Assembly (NCBI RefSeq): GCF_037042905.1
Contig: NC_087254.1
Span: forward strand, 9,595,103-9,659,102
Source of the DNA: Lytechinus pictus
Lineage: Eukaryota > Echinodermata > Echinoidea > Temnopleuroida > Toxopneustidae
Reading direction: 5' to 3'
Length of the DNA stretch: 64,000 nt
In this document: positions 1 to 10,417 of the stretch, piece by piece
Layout of the letters: each line of letters starts with the position of its first letter
Position numbering within the stretch: position 1 is the stretch's first letter
The notes under the pieces: generated by a model
Told to the model about the DNA's origin: nothing
The model's input: only the letters and a program-made list of their open reading frames with translations
Database searches by the model: none
Translations under genes and position numbers: made by a program

Positions 1-17
1 TCCCTGGCATTAAAAAC

Positions 18-785
18 GTGGCGGAGATTTCAAAATACTTCGACTTTTCTCCATTTACTCGTGAGAGATCACAAGAACGATCTGAAGATGGGGCTACTGG
101 AGCTATTGAACCTGAACCCAGGGGCGCAATGGCAGCCCCCATCACTCCAGACCCATACCCATATGAGAGGGACCTACCCCCAGTGCACGGGTCCTCTCAG
201 ATGGCCACTTCAAAGCAGAATCATGATGGCGATCCCAGACCTAATGAATCGGCCACATCAAAGAATGATTGCAACTCAAAATCTTATTGCTCGCCCCAGA
301 AAATAGGGGCAGAAGGGCAGCAAACAATGGGAGATCACGCTCCCTCTCGCGACCGGCTGGATATTTTATGGAATAGGGATCACCATCGGGAGCCATCCCC
401 TATTAGGGCGAGATATGATGGCCCTAGTCAACATTCAGAGAGATATAATCATGAAGAGGTACAAGGTCTAGCTCACTCTAAGCCGGGAGACAAATATGGT
501 AATTTGCCATCGCGGGCTGGGAGAGGGCGAAATTGCGACCCGCCGCAACACTTTGTGGATCATAGGGGGGTACCGTCACCAAGCCGGGCGCGTGGCAATT
601 ACCATCAAGCCCTCCCGCACCATAACGTAGGTGATCAGCATTATCATGATTATCGGATTCCAACTCTGGGGCCATTAGGTGGTCATCGGCGAGTAGAAAT
701 TAGATCTCCGCCGCCAGAGTACCTAGAGAGACAAGGGCGTGGTGGTACTTCATCTGGGCGAGATTCTTCACGCTCGGTGTTATAA
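18..785 (+). pseudogene. N-terminal gag segment of the retrotransposon
   Basis: Open frame of 255 codons rich in Pro, Arg, Ser, Gly and His, without a recognisable fold; low complexity of this kind is usual for the N-terminal part of metazoan gag polyproteins. It ends at a TAA and the capsid-coding frame continues in the -1 phase. That frame is open from 704, so a small indel between 704 and 782 probably split one original gag. The window edge prevents deciding whether the ATG at 18 is the real start. Function inferred only from position upstream of capsid. Confidence 0.5.
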
Positions 786-1852
786 GAACTTCACCGATAT
801 CGAGACAAAATCAATACTCAGCTGTACCCTCATCTTCATTTAGGAGTGAAGGGTCAGCTTATAGACCAGTTCCCCTCCCAAGAACACTTTCGTTTGATGG
901 AACTGGTAGTTATAAAGCCTTCATTGCCAAATTCCAGCTATATGCACAGGAAAGTCAGTGGAATTTGAGGCAGTGTAAGAACAATCTTTGTTACACACTG
1001 GAAGGAGAGGCCAGTAAATTCGTGGCCTCAATCCTTGAGCGAGATTCCAATGTTCCATATAGGGATTTAGTGAAGAAACTAGAGAAGCGTTTTGCCATGA
1101 GGGAATTGCCTGAGGTGTCACAGATGAAATTCACTTATGCACGTCAGGCCCCTGAGGAACCAGTTGAGCAGTGGGCTGACAGATTGCTGTCATTGGCATA
1201 CCAGGCATTCCCTGAATTACCAGAAAAACATGTACAGAGTCAGGCGGTCATGCGTTTTTGCCAGGGCTCCTCTGATAAAGAGGCGGGACAGCATGCTCTC
1301 TACTCACGACCAAACACCTTGGAGGAGGCAGTAGATCTTTTCAAGTGGTTTCAGCACACACATCGGGCAATCTATGGTAAGCCCCGAAAGGAAATTAAGC
1401 AGGTATCTTTTCAAGGACAGAGCTACCATAGACCTACAAACCATACAGTGAGTGTGCCCCCAGAACAAGGGAGTGGGCCACTCGAGAAACGTGTTTTGGT
1501 GCTGGAAAAGAAAATGGATCATGTGATCAACCAGCTGGACTTGTTGCAGGCCAGGGTGCAAGAGTTGTCATCAGTATCCAATAAAATGGATTCCATGCAA
1601 GCCTCCATTCAGAATTTGACTGAGATTGTCTTGAAGATACGGGCATCTCCAGCAAGATCTAGGGCATCCCCTGCACGGATGAAGCCTTCACCCCTTCGGA
1701 ATGAGGGATGTTACAGATGCGGGAAGCCCGGGCATTATGCAAGAGACTGTCATGAAAAGAACCAGGAGAAGTCGGTGTCCTTTGTTTGCAATGATGAGGG
1801 AAACGATTGGGGATCGGGAGAAGAGGAGGGCCTACCCCGATCCGACCAGTAG
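704..1852 (+). CDS. gag: Retrotransposon gag: capsid domain plus CCHC nucleocapsid knuckle
   Basis: Structural polyprotein that would coat the element's RNA in cytoplasmic particles. From about 870 it shows the retrotransposon-gag pattern: F-D-G-T-G-x-Y near the start, a Trp in ESQWNLR, L-x-G-x-A-x-x-F, and a YRDLVKKLEKRF motif. Position 1500-1620 looks coiled-coil-like (EKRVLVLEKKMDHVINQLD), followed by a basic ASPAR/SPAR tract. A single CCHC zinc knuckle, CYRCGKPGHYARDC, lies at 1709-1750. There is no ATG at the beginning of this frame, consistent with a lesion separating it from the upstream segment. The 3' end overlaps the protease frame by about 50 nt in the -1 phase. Confidence 0.75.
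   Translation: MSAARVPRETRAWWYFIWARFFTLGVIRTSPISRQNQYSAVPSSSFRSEGSAYRPVPLPRTLSFDGTGSYKAFIAKFQLYAQESQWNLRQCKNNLCYTLEGEASKFVASILERDSNVPYRDLVKKLEKRFAMRELPEVSQMKFTYARQAPEEPVEQWADRLLSLAYQAFPELPEKHVQSQAVMRFCQGSSDKEAGQHALYSRPNTLEEAVDLFKWFQHTHRAIYGKPRKEIKQVSFQGQSYHRPTNHTVSVPPEQGSGPLEKRVLVLEKKMDHVINQLDLLQARVQELSSVSNKMDSMQASIQNLTEIVLKIRASPARSRASPARMKPSPLRNEGCYRCGKPGHYARDCHEKNQEKSVSFVCNDEGNDWGSGEEEGLPRSDQ
1798..1843 (+). promoter_or_regulatory. Candidate -1 ribosomal frameshift signal between gag and protease
   Basis: In the gag frame the codons read GAG GGA AAC, giving the heptamer G_GGA_AAC at 1798-1804 (pattern X_XXY_YYZ). After a 6-nt spacer an 8-bp perfect stem follows: GGATCGGG at 1811-1818 pairs with CCCGATCC at 1836-1843. 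Slippage by -1 at the heptamer enters the protease frame, which is then open to 3066. Heptamer, phase, spacing and stem all agree. Whether it still works, or forms a pseudoknot, cannot be seen from sequence. Confidence 0.7.
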
Positions 1853-3066
1853 AGGATTGCCCCCCTACTTTGCCCTCCCCAGTGAGAGACCCCGTCCCTA
1901 CCTTGGGTGAGAAGGGCCAGATAAACATCGGAGTTGGCACCGGCATAGGTCAACTAAAAGGGCAACAGTGGCAGTCAACAACATCAACTCAGGATGCCTC
2001 AGAGGAGTTAAAAGAGGTGAGCCCTACTCGAAATGCCTCGGCTGGGCCTCCTCAATCTTCAGAGTGCCCTAGGACTGTGCCGACATGGCCCCCACCCAAT
2101 CAAGATATACGTACTCAAAGGATATATGACACAGACGATGTGGCATGCGTGGAAGACCCCATTCCTATCTCGGGCGAGAAGGGCCAGGGAGACAGTGAAG
2201 CTGGCATCAACTTCGGTCAATTGAAAGGGCAACAGGGGCAACCAATAACATCAAATCAGGATGCTTCAGAAGAGTTGAATGAGGTGAGCCCTACTCAGAA
2301 CACCTCGGCTGGGCCTCCTCAACCTTCAGAGTGCCCTTGGCTCAAGCCGCCTTGGCCCCCACCTGATCAAGAAATATGCTCTCAAAGGATAGAAGACACA
2401 GATGATGTTGTGGTATGCCGAGTCAGATCGTCATCATTATTCAGGATTGACATGATGGTTGAAACCAACCCAATTCGCGCAGTGGTTGACACAGCCGCTG
2501 AGGTCACGATCCTGTCTGACAAAGCATACCAGATGCTTCACCCGGTTCCGCCCCTCATCAAGGAAGTGACTTTGAATGCAGCTGGGAGGAATATGAAAAT
2601 GAAAGGCATGGTAGTGGGACCTGTGAAAATAACCTTGGGGTCTCAGGAATTAGTAGAACAGGTATACGTCGCCCCAATTGAGGACGACATGCTGCTCGGT
2701 GCTGATCTTCTCCGAAAACATCAGGCATGTATTGATATACCAGGCTCTATCCTTTCTTTTCCAGGTGAAGTTATACCCATGACCTTTGGCGAAGGAAACG
2801 CAGTAGCACAAGTGGTGGTTGCGGAATCGGTTACTATTCCCCCGCAATCTGTTAAGAGGGTCGTATGCAAACTAAAGACTGTCGTACCCTCAAAACATTT
2901 CCTGCTGGAGCCGGATAAAGATTTGATGGGGTTAGTACCCAGGTCTCTTCACAACCCAGGAGATGACATAAAGATTGACTCATTGAACCCAACGGACAAT
3001 CGCCTACGTTGGAAGCGGGATAAGATAGTCGGTCAAGTACATGATATCACATCTATCAGGATTTAG
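1798..3066 (+). CDS. pro: Retrotransposon protease frame with duplicated Pro-rich linker
   Basis: Frame in the -1 phase relative to gag, probably expressed as a gag-pro fusion through frameshifting; no ATG is needed at its start. A retropepsin-like domain is visible: VVDTAAEVTILSD at about 2482-2520, with the catalytic Asp-Thr at 2488 (Ala replaces the usual Gly), and MLLGADLL near 2689 matching the second conserved hydrophobic-Gly motif. Upstream is an in-frame tandem duplication of 89 codons (about 1890-2130 and 2157-2400) rich in Pro, Gln and Ser. The frame ends in TAG just where RT should follow. DTA instead of DTG leaves activity uncertain. Confidence 0.7.
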   Translation, partial: GKRLGIGRRGGPTPIRPVEDCPPTLPSPVRDPVPTLGEKGQINIGVGTGIGQLKGQQWQSTTSTQDASEELKEVSPTRNASAGPPQSSECPRTVPTWPPPNQDIRTQRIYDTDDVACVEDPIPISGEKGQGDSEAGINFGQLKGQQGQPITSNQDASEELNEVSPTQNTSAGPPQPSECPWLKPPWPPPDQEICSQRIEDTDDVVVCRVRSSSLFRIDMMVETNPIRAVVDTAAEVTILSDKAYQMLHPVPPLIKEVTLNAAGRNMKMKGMVVGPVKITLGSQELVEQVYVAPIEDDMLLGADLLRKHQACIDIPGSILSFPGEVIPMTFGEGNAVAQVVVAESVTIPPQSVKRVVCKLKTVVPSKHFLLEPDKDLMGLVPRSLHNPGDDIKIDSLNPTDNRLRWKRDKIVGQVHDITSIRI

Positions 3067-4124
3067 GACACATCATGTTCAGGGAGAAGCATTGATATTT
3101 CCTCCCAAGTTCCTGCAGGTGGTCATGGTGAATTGAAGCAGTTGTTTGGCCAGACTTCCGGGGATGCACTGGGAATGCGAGACGGACCCTCCACATCTCA
3201 CGATGAGGAAGGGACTCTCTTGCATGCCCATAGCTTATTCTCCAAAGGAGATACGATACCATCTTTGTGCATCCTGTGGTTGATCCCGCCTTGGCCACCA
3301 CCTAAAAAAGAAATGGAGAGGGAGAAGGGTTAGAATAAAGTTCCCTAACTAACTTTATAAAGCAATATGAAGTGCAATATACTTTGTAAAGAAACTTGGC
3401 TTTGATTTTAATTTAAATTGTGAGGACAGGACTTAGCTTTTGATGTATTAATGCTCACAGGTCATTGGAGATTACGTTGTACCTTGAAATGGGTCAAGCG
3501 TTGCATTTCAGTGAGCAATTTTAATTGTGCATATACTGCAAATAATTGATTTTAACGTCACATGTGCTCAATTTTCTTATGGTACATGCTCATTAATTAC
3601 TCAGCCAACAAGAAACAAAAGAGCTGATTGATAAACTAAGTCCCACCTCTATTTTAACCCTATACTTTTAAAGGTTGGGTTACTACGAGGTTCATCTGGT
3701 CATGAAATTACCCGTATGGATATTATCAAGACCTCGGGCGATATTTTGTAGTCGCATTAAAGAGATTCTGAAATTATTTTGACCGTTTACAAGTAAACAA
3801 TTACTTTCAGAATAAATAATTTTTCGTTATGACCTTTGAATCTCACTGGGTAACCCAATATGTACCTGTATGATGTCCTAACTCTTCCCTCTTAAGGAAT
3901 ATAATGCCCTCAGTTGAATTAAGATCTAGCTAGGGCTTATATATTAACATCAGAGTTGAGGGACATGATATAGCCAATATTGAAGACGTGACATATTTTA
4001 CATTACGTTTTAATTGAAATGTCATGCTTCATTCTTTTTAAAGGATTTTTATTTGTTTTGGGCTTATGTAAGTTTAACCAAAGCCCAAAAATTAATCATT
4101 CTCCCATCGCCGTATAGAATTCCC
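3067..4124. other. AT-rich spacer between protease and RT remnants
   Basis: About 1 kb with stops in all frames and no domain I recognise. A short echo of the linker repeat (CCGCCTTGGCCACCACCT) occurs near 3287-3305. It probably represents an insertion or highly decayed pol. Confidence 0.4.
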
Positions 4125-4560
4125 AGACAGTGGTGGATGGTAATGGCCCTGATTTGAAGGAAAATCATATCAAGGCTGTGGCGGACTTGCCCTCTCTTAC
4201 AAGAGATGGGGCAGTTACTCGGTCTTGTCAACTATCATCGTGAATTCCTCAAATAATTACGCTCAGGTTCCAGGGCCACACTATATGGCCTCACCAGCAA
4301 ATATAAATTTAATATGATTTGGACGGCAGAACATCAGGCCGCCTTTGACCATTGCCCCTGTCCTTTCGCTACCCTATCTGTATACCCGTCATTCGAGCTC
4401 AGCTTATGCAGAATCAAGCCAGGCCCAGGCTGCATGGATTTCTTCTTTGTCCCCGGGCCTGAGAACATCAATACGAGGGTTACAGGCATATTATATATTG
4501 GGTAGATCATTCACAATTTGTACGGACCGTGGAATTCTAACATAAATATAGGTGATCTGA
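4125..4560 (+). pseudogene. Degraded reverse transcriptase / RNase H remnant
   Basis: Fragments in more than one frame match the RT-RNase H junction of Ty3/gypsy pol in the right order. ENHIKAVADLP lies at 4160-4190, LLGLVNYHREFL at about 4212-4248 in another frame, WTAEHQAAFDH at about 4318-4350, and YYILGRSFTICTDR at about 4486-4530. Stops and frameshifts between them show the gene is dead. The catalytic YxDD region upstream is absent. Confidence 0.7.
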
Positions 4561-5160
4561 AAGAAAGTTATTACCTTCCTTTATATTTTTGGCTAAAAAC
4601 GGGAGGGCTTCGTCGGGTTTGACCTGGGCTCTTTCAAGTATATGAACGGACTAGGTTTATTTTAAACTGAGAAGTCTGCTCGACGTACTGGGCCGGACTG
4701 TCCAGATTATACACTCCCATTGGAAGGTCATTTAGTGGTCAATCAGTCGAGTGCCCCCCTGAAAATTTTAAACTGGAGGTTTGTAATAACGCTCATTTAA
4801 GCACCTCAGATATAAAGAGATTTAATTAAATAAACAAGCTGCCCTACTATGAGTAATGCCATGTGTGAGTCTGTTCAGCTCAGATTCCTAACCATGGGCA
4901 TGAAGTTATATATAACAGATTTGCCCCTCACACTTCTCCGGCCGTATCCCATATATATTTCACGTTATAAGTTAGGATAATAAAAGGAGATTTATGGGGA
5001 TAAATCTTGTTGGCCGGGAGGTGTGTTGTGAAATATACTATATGGTAATACATTATATACATGTATTTGGACCACATGGCTTGCCATAGTCTTAGGGCGC
5101 ACGTACGTACGCCCGTGCCGTACGACCACGTACGACCATCGCCCTGGCGCGGGCGAGTTC

Positions 5161-5262
5161 ACACAGGCAGAACTGGATTTGGATTGCAAGCGGAAAGGAC
5201 CTAGCTACTTACCAATCCCCCGGTTCCAAGTTCTCTGCGGGGTTTACAGCAAGTCTTATCTA
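5161..5262 (+). other. Possible exon upstream of the tandem array
   Basis: A segment bounded by a ...ACACAG acceptor-like site (ends 5166) and a GTAAGT donor (5263) is open in the frame beginning QNWIWIASGKDLATY. It lies 55 bp before the first array unit on the same strand. There is no family match; support is only the splice-site consensus and proximity. Confidence 0.2.
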
Positions 5263-5317
5263 GTAAGTATCAAGCAGTACCACTCGGATACTTTCACAAC
5301 ACTACCTTGCCTCCCAG

Positions 5318-5386
5318 CATCCGGCCGTGATTGTGACATTAATCATCACCGGCTCAGTCTCATTGCTCGCCTTCAACTGCATCAAG
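5318..5386 (+). other. Putative exon, array copy 1 (transmembrane helix)
   Basis: 69 nt, phase 0 at both ends, bounded by CTCCCAG and GTAGAT. It codes 23 residues, HPAVIVT then LIITGSVSLLAFNCIK, hydrophobic enough to cross a membrane and ending in a basic stop-transfer-like CIK. No flanking gene model is secure. Confidence 0.35.
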
Positions 5387-5668
5387 GTAGATATCCCTTG
5401 CTATCCATTTAAAATTCATCACAAAACAAAGTAAGTAATTGCGAAGCTAGATATAAAAAAAATGATAAGAAAACGCTGATTTTACACGCACTCTCTATGT
5501 TTGATGAAGACGTAAATATTGGACTACTTGCATAACAATCATATTTTTATGTCGTCAACAAAAATATCATAATAAAGTTTGTATCATCTATTTCATAATC
5601 TAAACAGATATTAACCACGCCTTATACCCTGTCGATCGTCTCACAATTCAACCTACCTCGCCTCCCAG

Positions 5669-5737
5669 CATCCGGCCGTGATTGTGACATTAATCATCAC
5701 CGGCTCAGTCTCATTGCTCGCCTTCAACTGCATCAAG
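5669..5737 (+). other. Putative exon, array copy 2 (transmembrane helix)
   Basis: Identical in sequence, length and phase to copy 1, with the same CTCCCAG acceptor and GTAGAT donor, and a fuller pyrimidine-rich acceptor context (CTCACAATTCAACCTACCTC). Intron-like flanks have diverged from copy 1. Confidence 0.35.
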
Positions 5738-6067
5738 GTAGATATCCCTTGCTATCCATTTAAAATTTATCACAAAAGAAAGTAAGTAATTGCAAAGCTA
5801 GATATTACAAAAAATAATAACCTTTCCATCCAAAGAAAACACTGATTTTACATGCACTCTCTATGTTTGATGAAGACGTAGATATTGGACTACTTGCATA
5901 ACAATAATATTTTTATGTCGTCAACAAAAATATTATAATAAAGCTTGTATCATATATTTCATAATCCATTTCATATTTTATTTTCCTTAAAATCCAAACA
6001 GATATTAACCACGCATTATACCCTGTCGTCTCACAATTCAACCTACCTCGATCACCTCAGCTCCCAG

Positions 6068-6154
6068 CATCCGGCCGTGATTGTGACATATACATCAATA
6101 GGCCCGACAATCATCATCAGCTCAGCCTCATCGCTCGCCTTCACATGCATCAAG
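6068..6154 (+). other. Putative exon, array copy 3 (divergent transmembrane helix)
   Basis: 87 nt, phase 0 at both ends. It shares the first seven codons (HPAVIVT) and the end (LAF.CIK) with the other copies but has a different, longer centre (YTSIGPTIIISSASS). The frame is kept despite the 18-nt length change, and the acceptor CTCCCAG and a GT donor (GTATCT) are retained. Mutually exclusive use with copies 1 and 2 is a speculation. Confidence 0.3.
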
Positions 6155-6250
6155 GTATCTAGAGATCCCTTGCTATCCATAAGGATATTTTAAAAGAAAT
6201 ATTTCCCCCAAAAGAGAACAAACTGATTTTTATGCACTCTCTATCTTTGG

Positions 6251-7689
6251 TGAATACGGAGATGAGGAAAACATAAGCATTCTTATCTAAGTAAAAATAT
6301 CAAAAAGCTTACTTGTGTTGTGCAGAATAAGGCGAATAATGTAGAAAAGGTGTACATTGGAAACCAAAAGTAACTTTTTTTATTTGCCAATAAAAAAAGT
6401 GCGTTGTTATGACTTTATGTATTTCGATAATCGCGGCGAGCTAGCAAGTCCAAATTAAACATTGGTATGGAAGCGCCATTTTCCAAAAGAAAGCCCTCTA
6501 TAGACCTATTCGAGTCTATACCTCCGCTGCACTTTTGAGAAAGAGCTCCATCAACGTCCTTTCGAGGCTACTCTAGCTTGCATGCTCCGCTCCTCGCTCA
6601 GCTCGCTCGGAGCTCGGATCGGAGAATTAAAACGTACCGCGCGTCCCGAAGGCTCCATACAAATTGCAACCTATTATGAGAATGTGCGGTCAAGCGTGAC
6701 CCGTCTCGGTGAGCTCTTGCGCTCGCACGCATTTGGCGATTAATTTTTGGTCGGCTTGGCGGATTTAATGGCGCCTGGGCACAATAGCGAATTTGGCCAT
6801 ATTTCATAAGTTCGTTCCCAATAATAAGCTTGCTCATAGCCTCATATTAACATTAATTAGATCTGGCCTAACTAGGATCGCACGTAGGATGAGTGGGGGA
6901 TATTACTGTTTCAGACAAACTATTTCTAATTAACATTGAATTGAAATAAAAACTCAAAGTCAAAGGAGACGAAATTTGTCCTTCGTGATGAGCTACGTGG
7001 CACAGATATCAATACACGGGACTGAGCTGATGAAGGATGAATTAGATCTCACACAAAGCAATTTCTTTTCAGCAGTCAACGACCATAAAAAAGACCACCT
7101 CCTATACAATTAACCGCAACATTTGTTTACAGAACAATATCAACATTATTTAACATAATTATCATACTCACAAAATTCCGAAACAAGAAAATCGTACCAA
7201 TTCGTGGACTCTGGTCAGTCTACACGAATCGTCGTAGCTAGCTGTCAAAGCGATACCGTGACGTCACGCCAAAATATAATTTTTGGAATTCCAGAAATTT
7301 AATTTTTTTTATCTTGTACCGGTTATGTATAGAACTCCACCCATCACAGGGGCGGTGGAGCACTTTTGAAAGGGGAGCGGGCTGGGAGTGAGATTGCATG
7401 GATGCTGATCATGTACAAAATCACAGCCAGATTGTCATTTTTAAGTTTTTGTAAAAGTTTCGATCAGTTCATCCTGACAAAAAGTTTATTGTAAATATTA
7501 TAGCAGAAAAAAATATTGGCGATATCGAAGGTTTGAGGAATAGATCTATCCATCAAAGAATAATGAAGTTATTAGAATTTTGATTATTTGATTTATCTGG
7601 TCATATGCTAGCAACTTTCCTTCATATCGTAGGTAAAAAATCAATATAGGCCTAATCTCAGAAAATTGAAAATGGTGTTTATTGTAGGC
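6251..7689. other. Non-coding stretch, no gene seen
   Basis: No ORF beyond chance length and no domain. A short GC-rich patch near 6540-6620 has a small self-complementary run (GAGCTCGGATCGGAG context). The rest is AT-rich intergenic sequence. Confidence 0.5.
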
Positions 7690-7967
7690 CTATAGGTCTA
7701 TAAATACACAAATCATTTCACACGCGATCCTAAAAAGAAAATAAAAAAATAAAGTCATGTTATACCGAGGTTGTTTTACCTGACTGCTAAGAAAGCACGA
7801 ATGCCTGTGAGCAAGCAACCAGGGGACCAACGGCTTAAGGTCCTCTCCGAGGGACCTGGTAATGAGGATAAATGCCTTACCAAAGGGCACTAGCGCACCA
7901 CTTGGGAATCGAACCCGGGTCATCCGAATCCGAAACCCCCGCTCTACCGACTGAGCTATCGCGCCAG
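7690..7967 (-). mobile_element. tRNA-derived SINE (type 1)
   Basis: Read on the minus strand, the unit starts with a tRNA-like head (7892-7965) holding box A (TAGCTCAGTCGGTAGAGC) and a perfect box B (GGTTCGATTCC), the internal RNA polymerase III promoter. It continues into a non-tRNA body (GGTAAGGCATTTATCCTCATTACC and on) and an AT-rich tail near 7690-7740. The acceptor, anticodon and T stems are mispaired, so it is not a working tRNA gene. The exact 3' end is uncertain. Confidence 0.7.
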
Positions 7968-8140
7968 AGAGAGACGTATAACATATGGGGTACGTAGCTG
8001 CTCGTTTAATTATGACATCACAATTTATAAATCAACTGGAAATTCTTATAACTTTCTTAATATTTGAACCAGGTGGAGTTTATTTTCATTTGTTTTTTTT
8101 TAATGGGCGTGTAGGTAATTCTATAAGCTACCCTCTTGAG

Positions 8141-8485
8141 CAGTGGCATACCTAGGATTTTTCACAGGGGGGGGGGGGCAAAACCGTCCGCCAAAAAATT
8201 TGAATAGCAAAAAAAAAAAAAAGGTCTTCAATCACAAATGAAGGATTTTGTACCAGAAAAAAAATTGACAAGCAAAAAAAAAAAAAAAAAAAAAAAAAGG
8301 TCTTCAAGCTCGTCAGGGGGGCATGCAATAAAGGTCTTCAAGCTCGTCAGGGGGGGGGGGGGGGCAAAAAAGGTATTTTAAGCTCGTCAGGGGGGCAGGG
8401 ATACCGTTCCTTTGCATGGGTTGTGGCTCGTCATGCAGGGGGGCAGACTGCCCCCTCTGCCCCCCCCCCCGTAGGTACGCTAGTG
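8141..8485. mobile_element. hAT-type MITE with 8-bp target duplication
   Basis: Flanked by perfect 8-bp direct repeats CTCTTGAG (8133-8140 and 8486-8493). Termini CAGTGGCATACCTA and the inverted CACTAGCGTACCTA form imperfect terminal inverted repeats. The 345-bp body is low complexity: G runs, A runs and repeated GTCTTCAAGCTCGTCAGG. There is no transposase, so it is non-autonomous. Confidence 0.85.
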
Positions 8486-8493
8486 CTCTTGAG

Positions 8494-9078
8494 TGAATAT
8501 TACAGAAATGTTTTATGTCATGCTTCAGTGAGCATGACAGTAAACATTTCATCAAAATCGGATGTAAAATAAGAAAGTTATGACATTTTTAATGTTCGCT
8601 TAATTTCACTGAAAATGGTTATATGCACATCCTGGTCGGTATGCAAATGAGGGAACTGACATCACCCACTAACTTTTTCTTTTGTATTTCATTATTACAT
8701 GATATATGAAATATTCAAATTTCTTCTCATTGTCCTGTGAAACAATTTCCCTGAACATGTAGAATTACCATTTTATGGTGAAGTCAAGTTAATTGTTCCT
8801 AATTATTGTCAAATCTGTAAAAATTGAAATAAGGTATAATCCAAACAAACAAAAAACAAAAAAAATAGTGAATGAGGGACATCATCGATTCTCTCATTTA
8901 CATGTGACTTCATAATATTGTGCATACATATATTTTTGGAAAAATAAGTGAAACTTTAAAAAGTTTATAACTTTCTTATTTTACATCAGATTTTGATGAA
9001 ATTTTCAGTGTTATGCTTGATGGATTTTTCTCTTTTTATTCAAATCAACTTTTTGTTGGGGTGGACTTGTCCTTTCAA
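8494..9078. mobile_element. Palindromic MITE, family ending in GGACTTGTCCTTT
   Basis: The two arms are inverted versions of one another: CATCAAAATCGGATGTAAAATAAGAAAGTTATGAC near 8540-8585 recurs inverted at about 8960-9005, and the element ends TTTTTGTTGGGGTGGACTTGTCCTTT at 9075. The same family occurs at 18506-19122 and, diverged, at 61508. The left end is altered, partly by the hAT MITE immediately before it. Confidence 0.7.
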
Positions 9079-10417
9079 CGAGCATCCAAGTCGAAAAATG
9101 TCATTTTAAAAGTCACCAGTGAGACTACTTTTGAAGGGCAATAAAACGAAAATTGGCAGGGACCTGGGAAGTGGGGGTGCTGGGGGTGCTGAAGCACCCT
9201 CAGAAATTTTCCTGGGGGTGCTGCATGTATTATTTTCCATAGGCAGCACCACCACGAAATCAGGTTCCCTTTCAGTTTTTTTTTTTTCATATATGTTATA
9301 ATGTACATTATCACATCCGACAATCGCAAATCATATACATAGTCTTTCACATATTCCAATCACGGTTAATATTTTCAGATTTTAAAGTATTTTTTTTATT
9401 TAATGATCATTTTGATGCCATAAAAATTTGTTTTGGATCTCATACACACTTTTTAGGCATGTGAGAAGCTTAACCAACATTCACTCAGGTCAATCGTAAA
9501 GCAATACATAACACAAAGTTTATATACTACACATTGTTTAGCATAATTTGTCTTTTCACAGATAGGTTTTAAGTAGCAAATCAAAATTTGGTATAAATGT
9601 GACGTCATATCGGCTTTAAATTATGTTCAGTCGATTCTACGCCAAAAATTACCCCTACTCAACATGTTAAAGTAAAAATATAACACGGAATATAATTTTG
9701 GCGCACTTTCAACTCATTCTGGCCCACTGTGCGACGGTGCAAACCAAAGTGTACACCACACTACTCGATAGCAGGGAGGGACATCTGGGATATGGGTGTG
9801 GTTGGACTTGAAAATTCCAGGTCTTATGTCGAATCAAGTGTGCGCGCGCCCGACCGCCCGTGTTTTGTATAAACAATTACAAGTCAGACAATAGAAATCA
9901 AATTTCACAGTCTTTTTCGCTCTTCCCCATGGTCCTGGGAAGCGGGGGTGCTGCATGTGTTATTTTCCATAGGCAGCACCTCCTGGAAATCTAGTGGTAA
10001 GTTGATAAATGACAGAAATATAATGAAAATGAACGACGTTTTGTAGACCCCCCCCCCCCCCCCCCACTTCAGATTTTTCCGACACAGTACTTAAAATAGT
10101 GTTTAAATTCACCCTTTTCAGATCGGAATATCAAATATTTTCTGCTCGCGCTTCGCGCTCGCATTATTGATTTTTATAATAAAAAATGTATTTACAATGC
10201 CCAGATACTAGGTCTAACTTTAAACACGCGCACGCATGTTTATTCAGATATTACGCAGCTTGCTTTTGGGGCTACTCCGGGCTGAAAATATTAATATCAA
10301 ATACAATTTTATGAAAATCTGATAACAAATAGTTAAGTTATTTGATTATAAAGTTTAGCAATATTTTATGAAAATGGTGATATGCATGTCGTCATTAATA
10401 TTTAATAGGTGGGTTGA

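Larger units (their letters stand above)
1..4780 (+). mobile_element. Ty3/gypsy-like LTR retrotransposon, decayed, left end outside window
   Basis: The order gag, zinc knuckle, aspartic protease, RT and RNase H remnants is that of a Ty3/gypsy-type retrotransposon. Gag and protease are still largely open over about 3 kb. The pol part is broken by stops and frameshifts and is separated from the protease by about 1 kb of AT-rich non-coding sequence (3067-4120), so the RT core is deleted or displaced. Around 4686-4770 a short open stretch (DYTLPLEG) might be an integrase-tail remnant; this is weak. No LTR can be delimited because the element starts upstream of the window. The copy cannot be autonomous as it stands. 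Confidence 0.8.
5309..6250 (+). repeat. Three-copy tandem repeat, unit about 350-400 bp, with a membrane-helix ORF in each unit
   Basis: Units start near 5309, 5660 and 6060 (spacings 351 and 399). Each carries a pyrimidine-rich tract ending CTCCCAG, an open segment coding HPAVIVT...AF(N/T)CIK, a GTAGAT or GTATCT donor, then a shared AT-rich spacer with TATGTTTGATGAAGACGTA and ATTTTTATGTCGTCAAC motifs. The first two coding segments are identical over 69 nt while their flanks differ by substitutions and indels. That pattern suggests duplicated exons rather than a plain minisatellite. Confidence 0.75.

Noticed and set aside
1-3066. An intact, autonomous retroelement
   Set aside because: A frameshift splits gag and pol is reduced to broken RT/RNase H fragments; no LTR is visible.
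7892-7965. Apparent tRNA gene on the minus strand
   Set aside because: Boxes A and B are present, but acceptor, anticodon and T stems mispair and the unit continues into a SINE body; it is a tRNA-derived SINE head.
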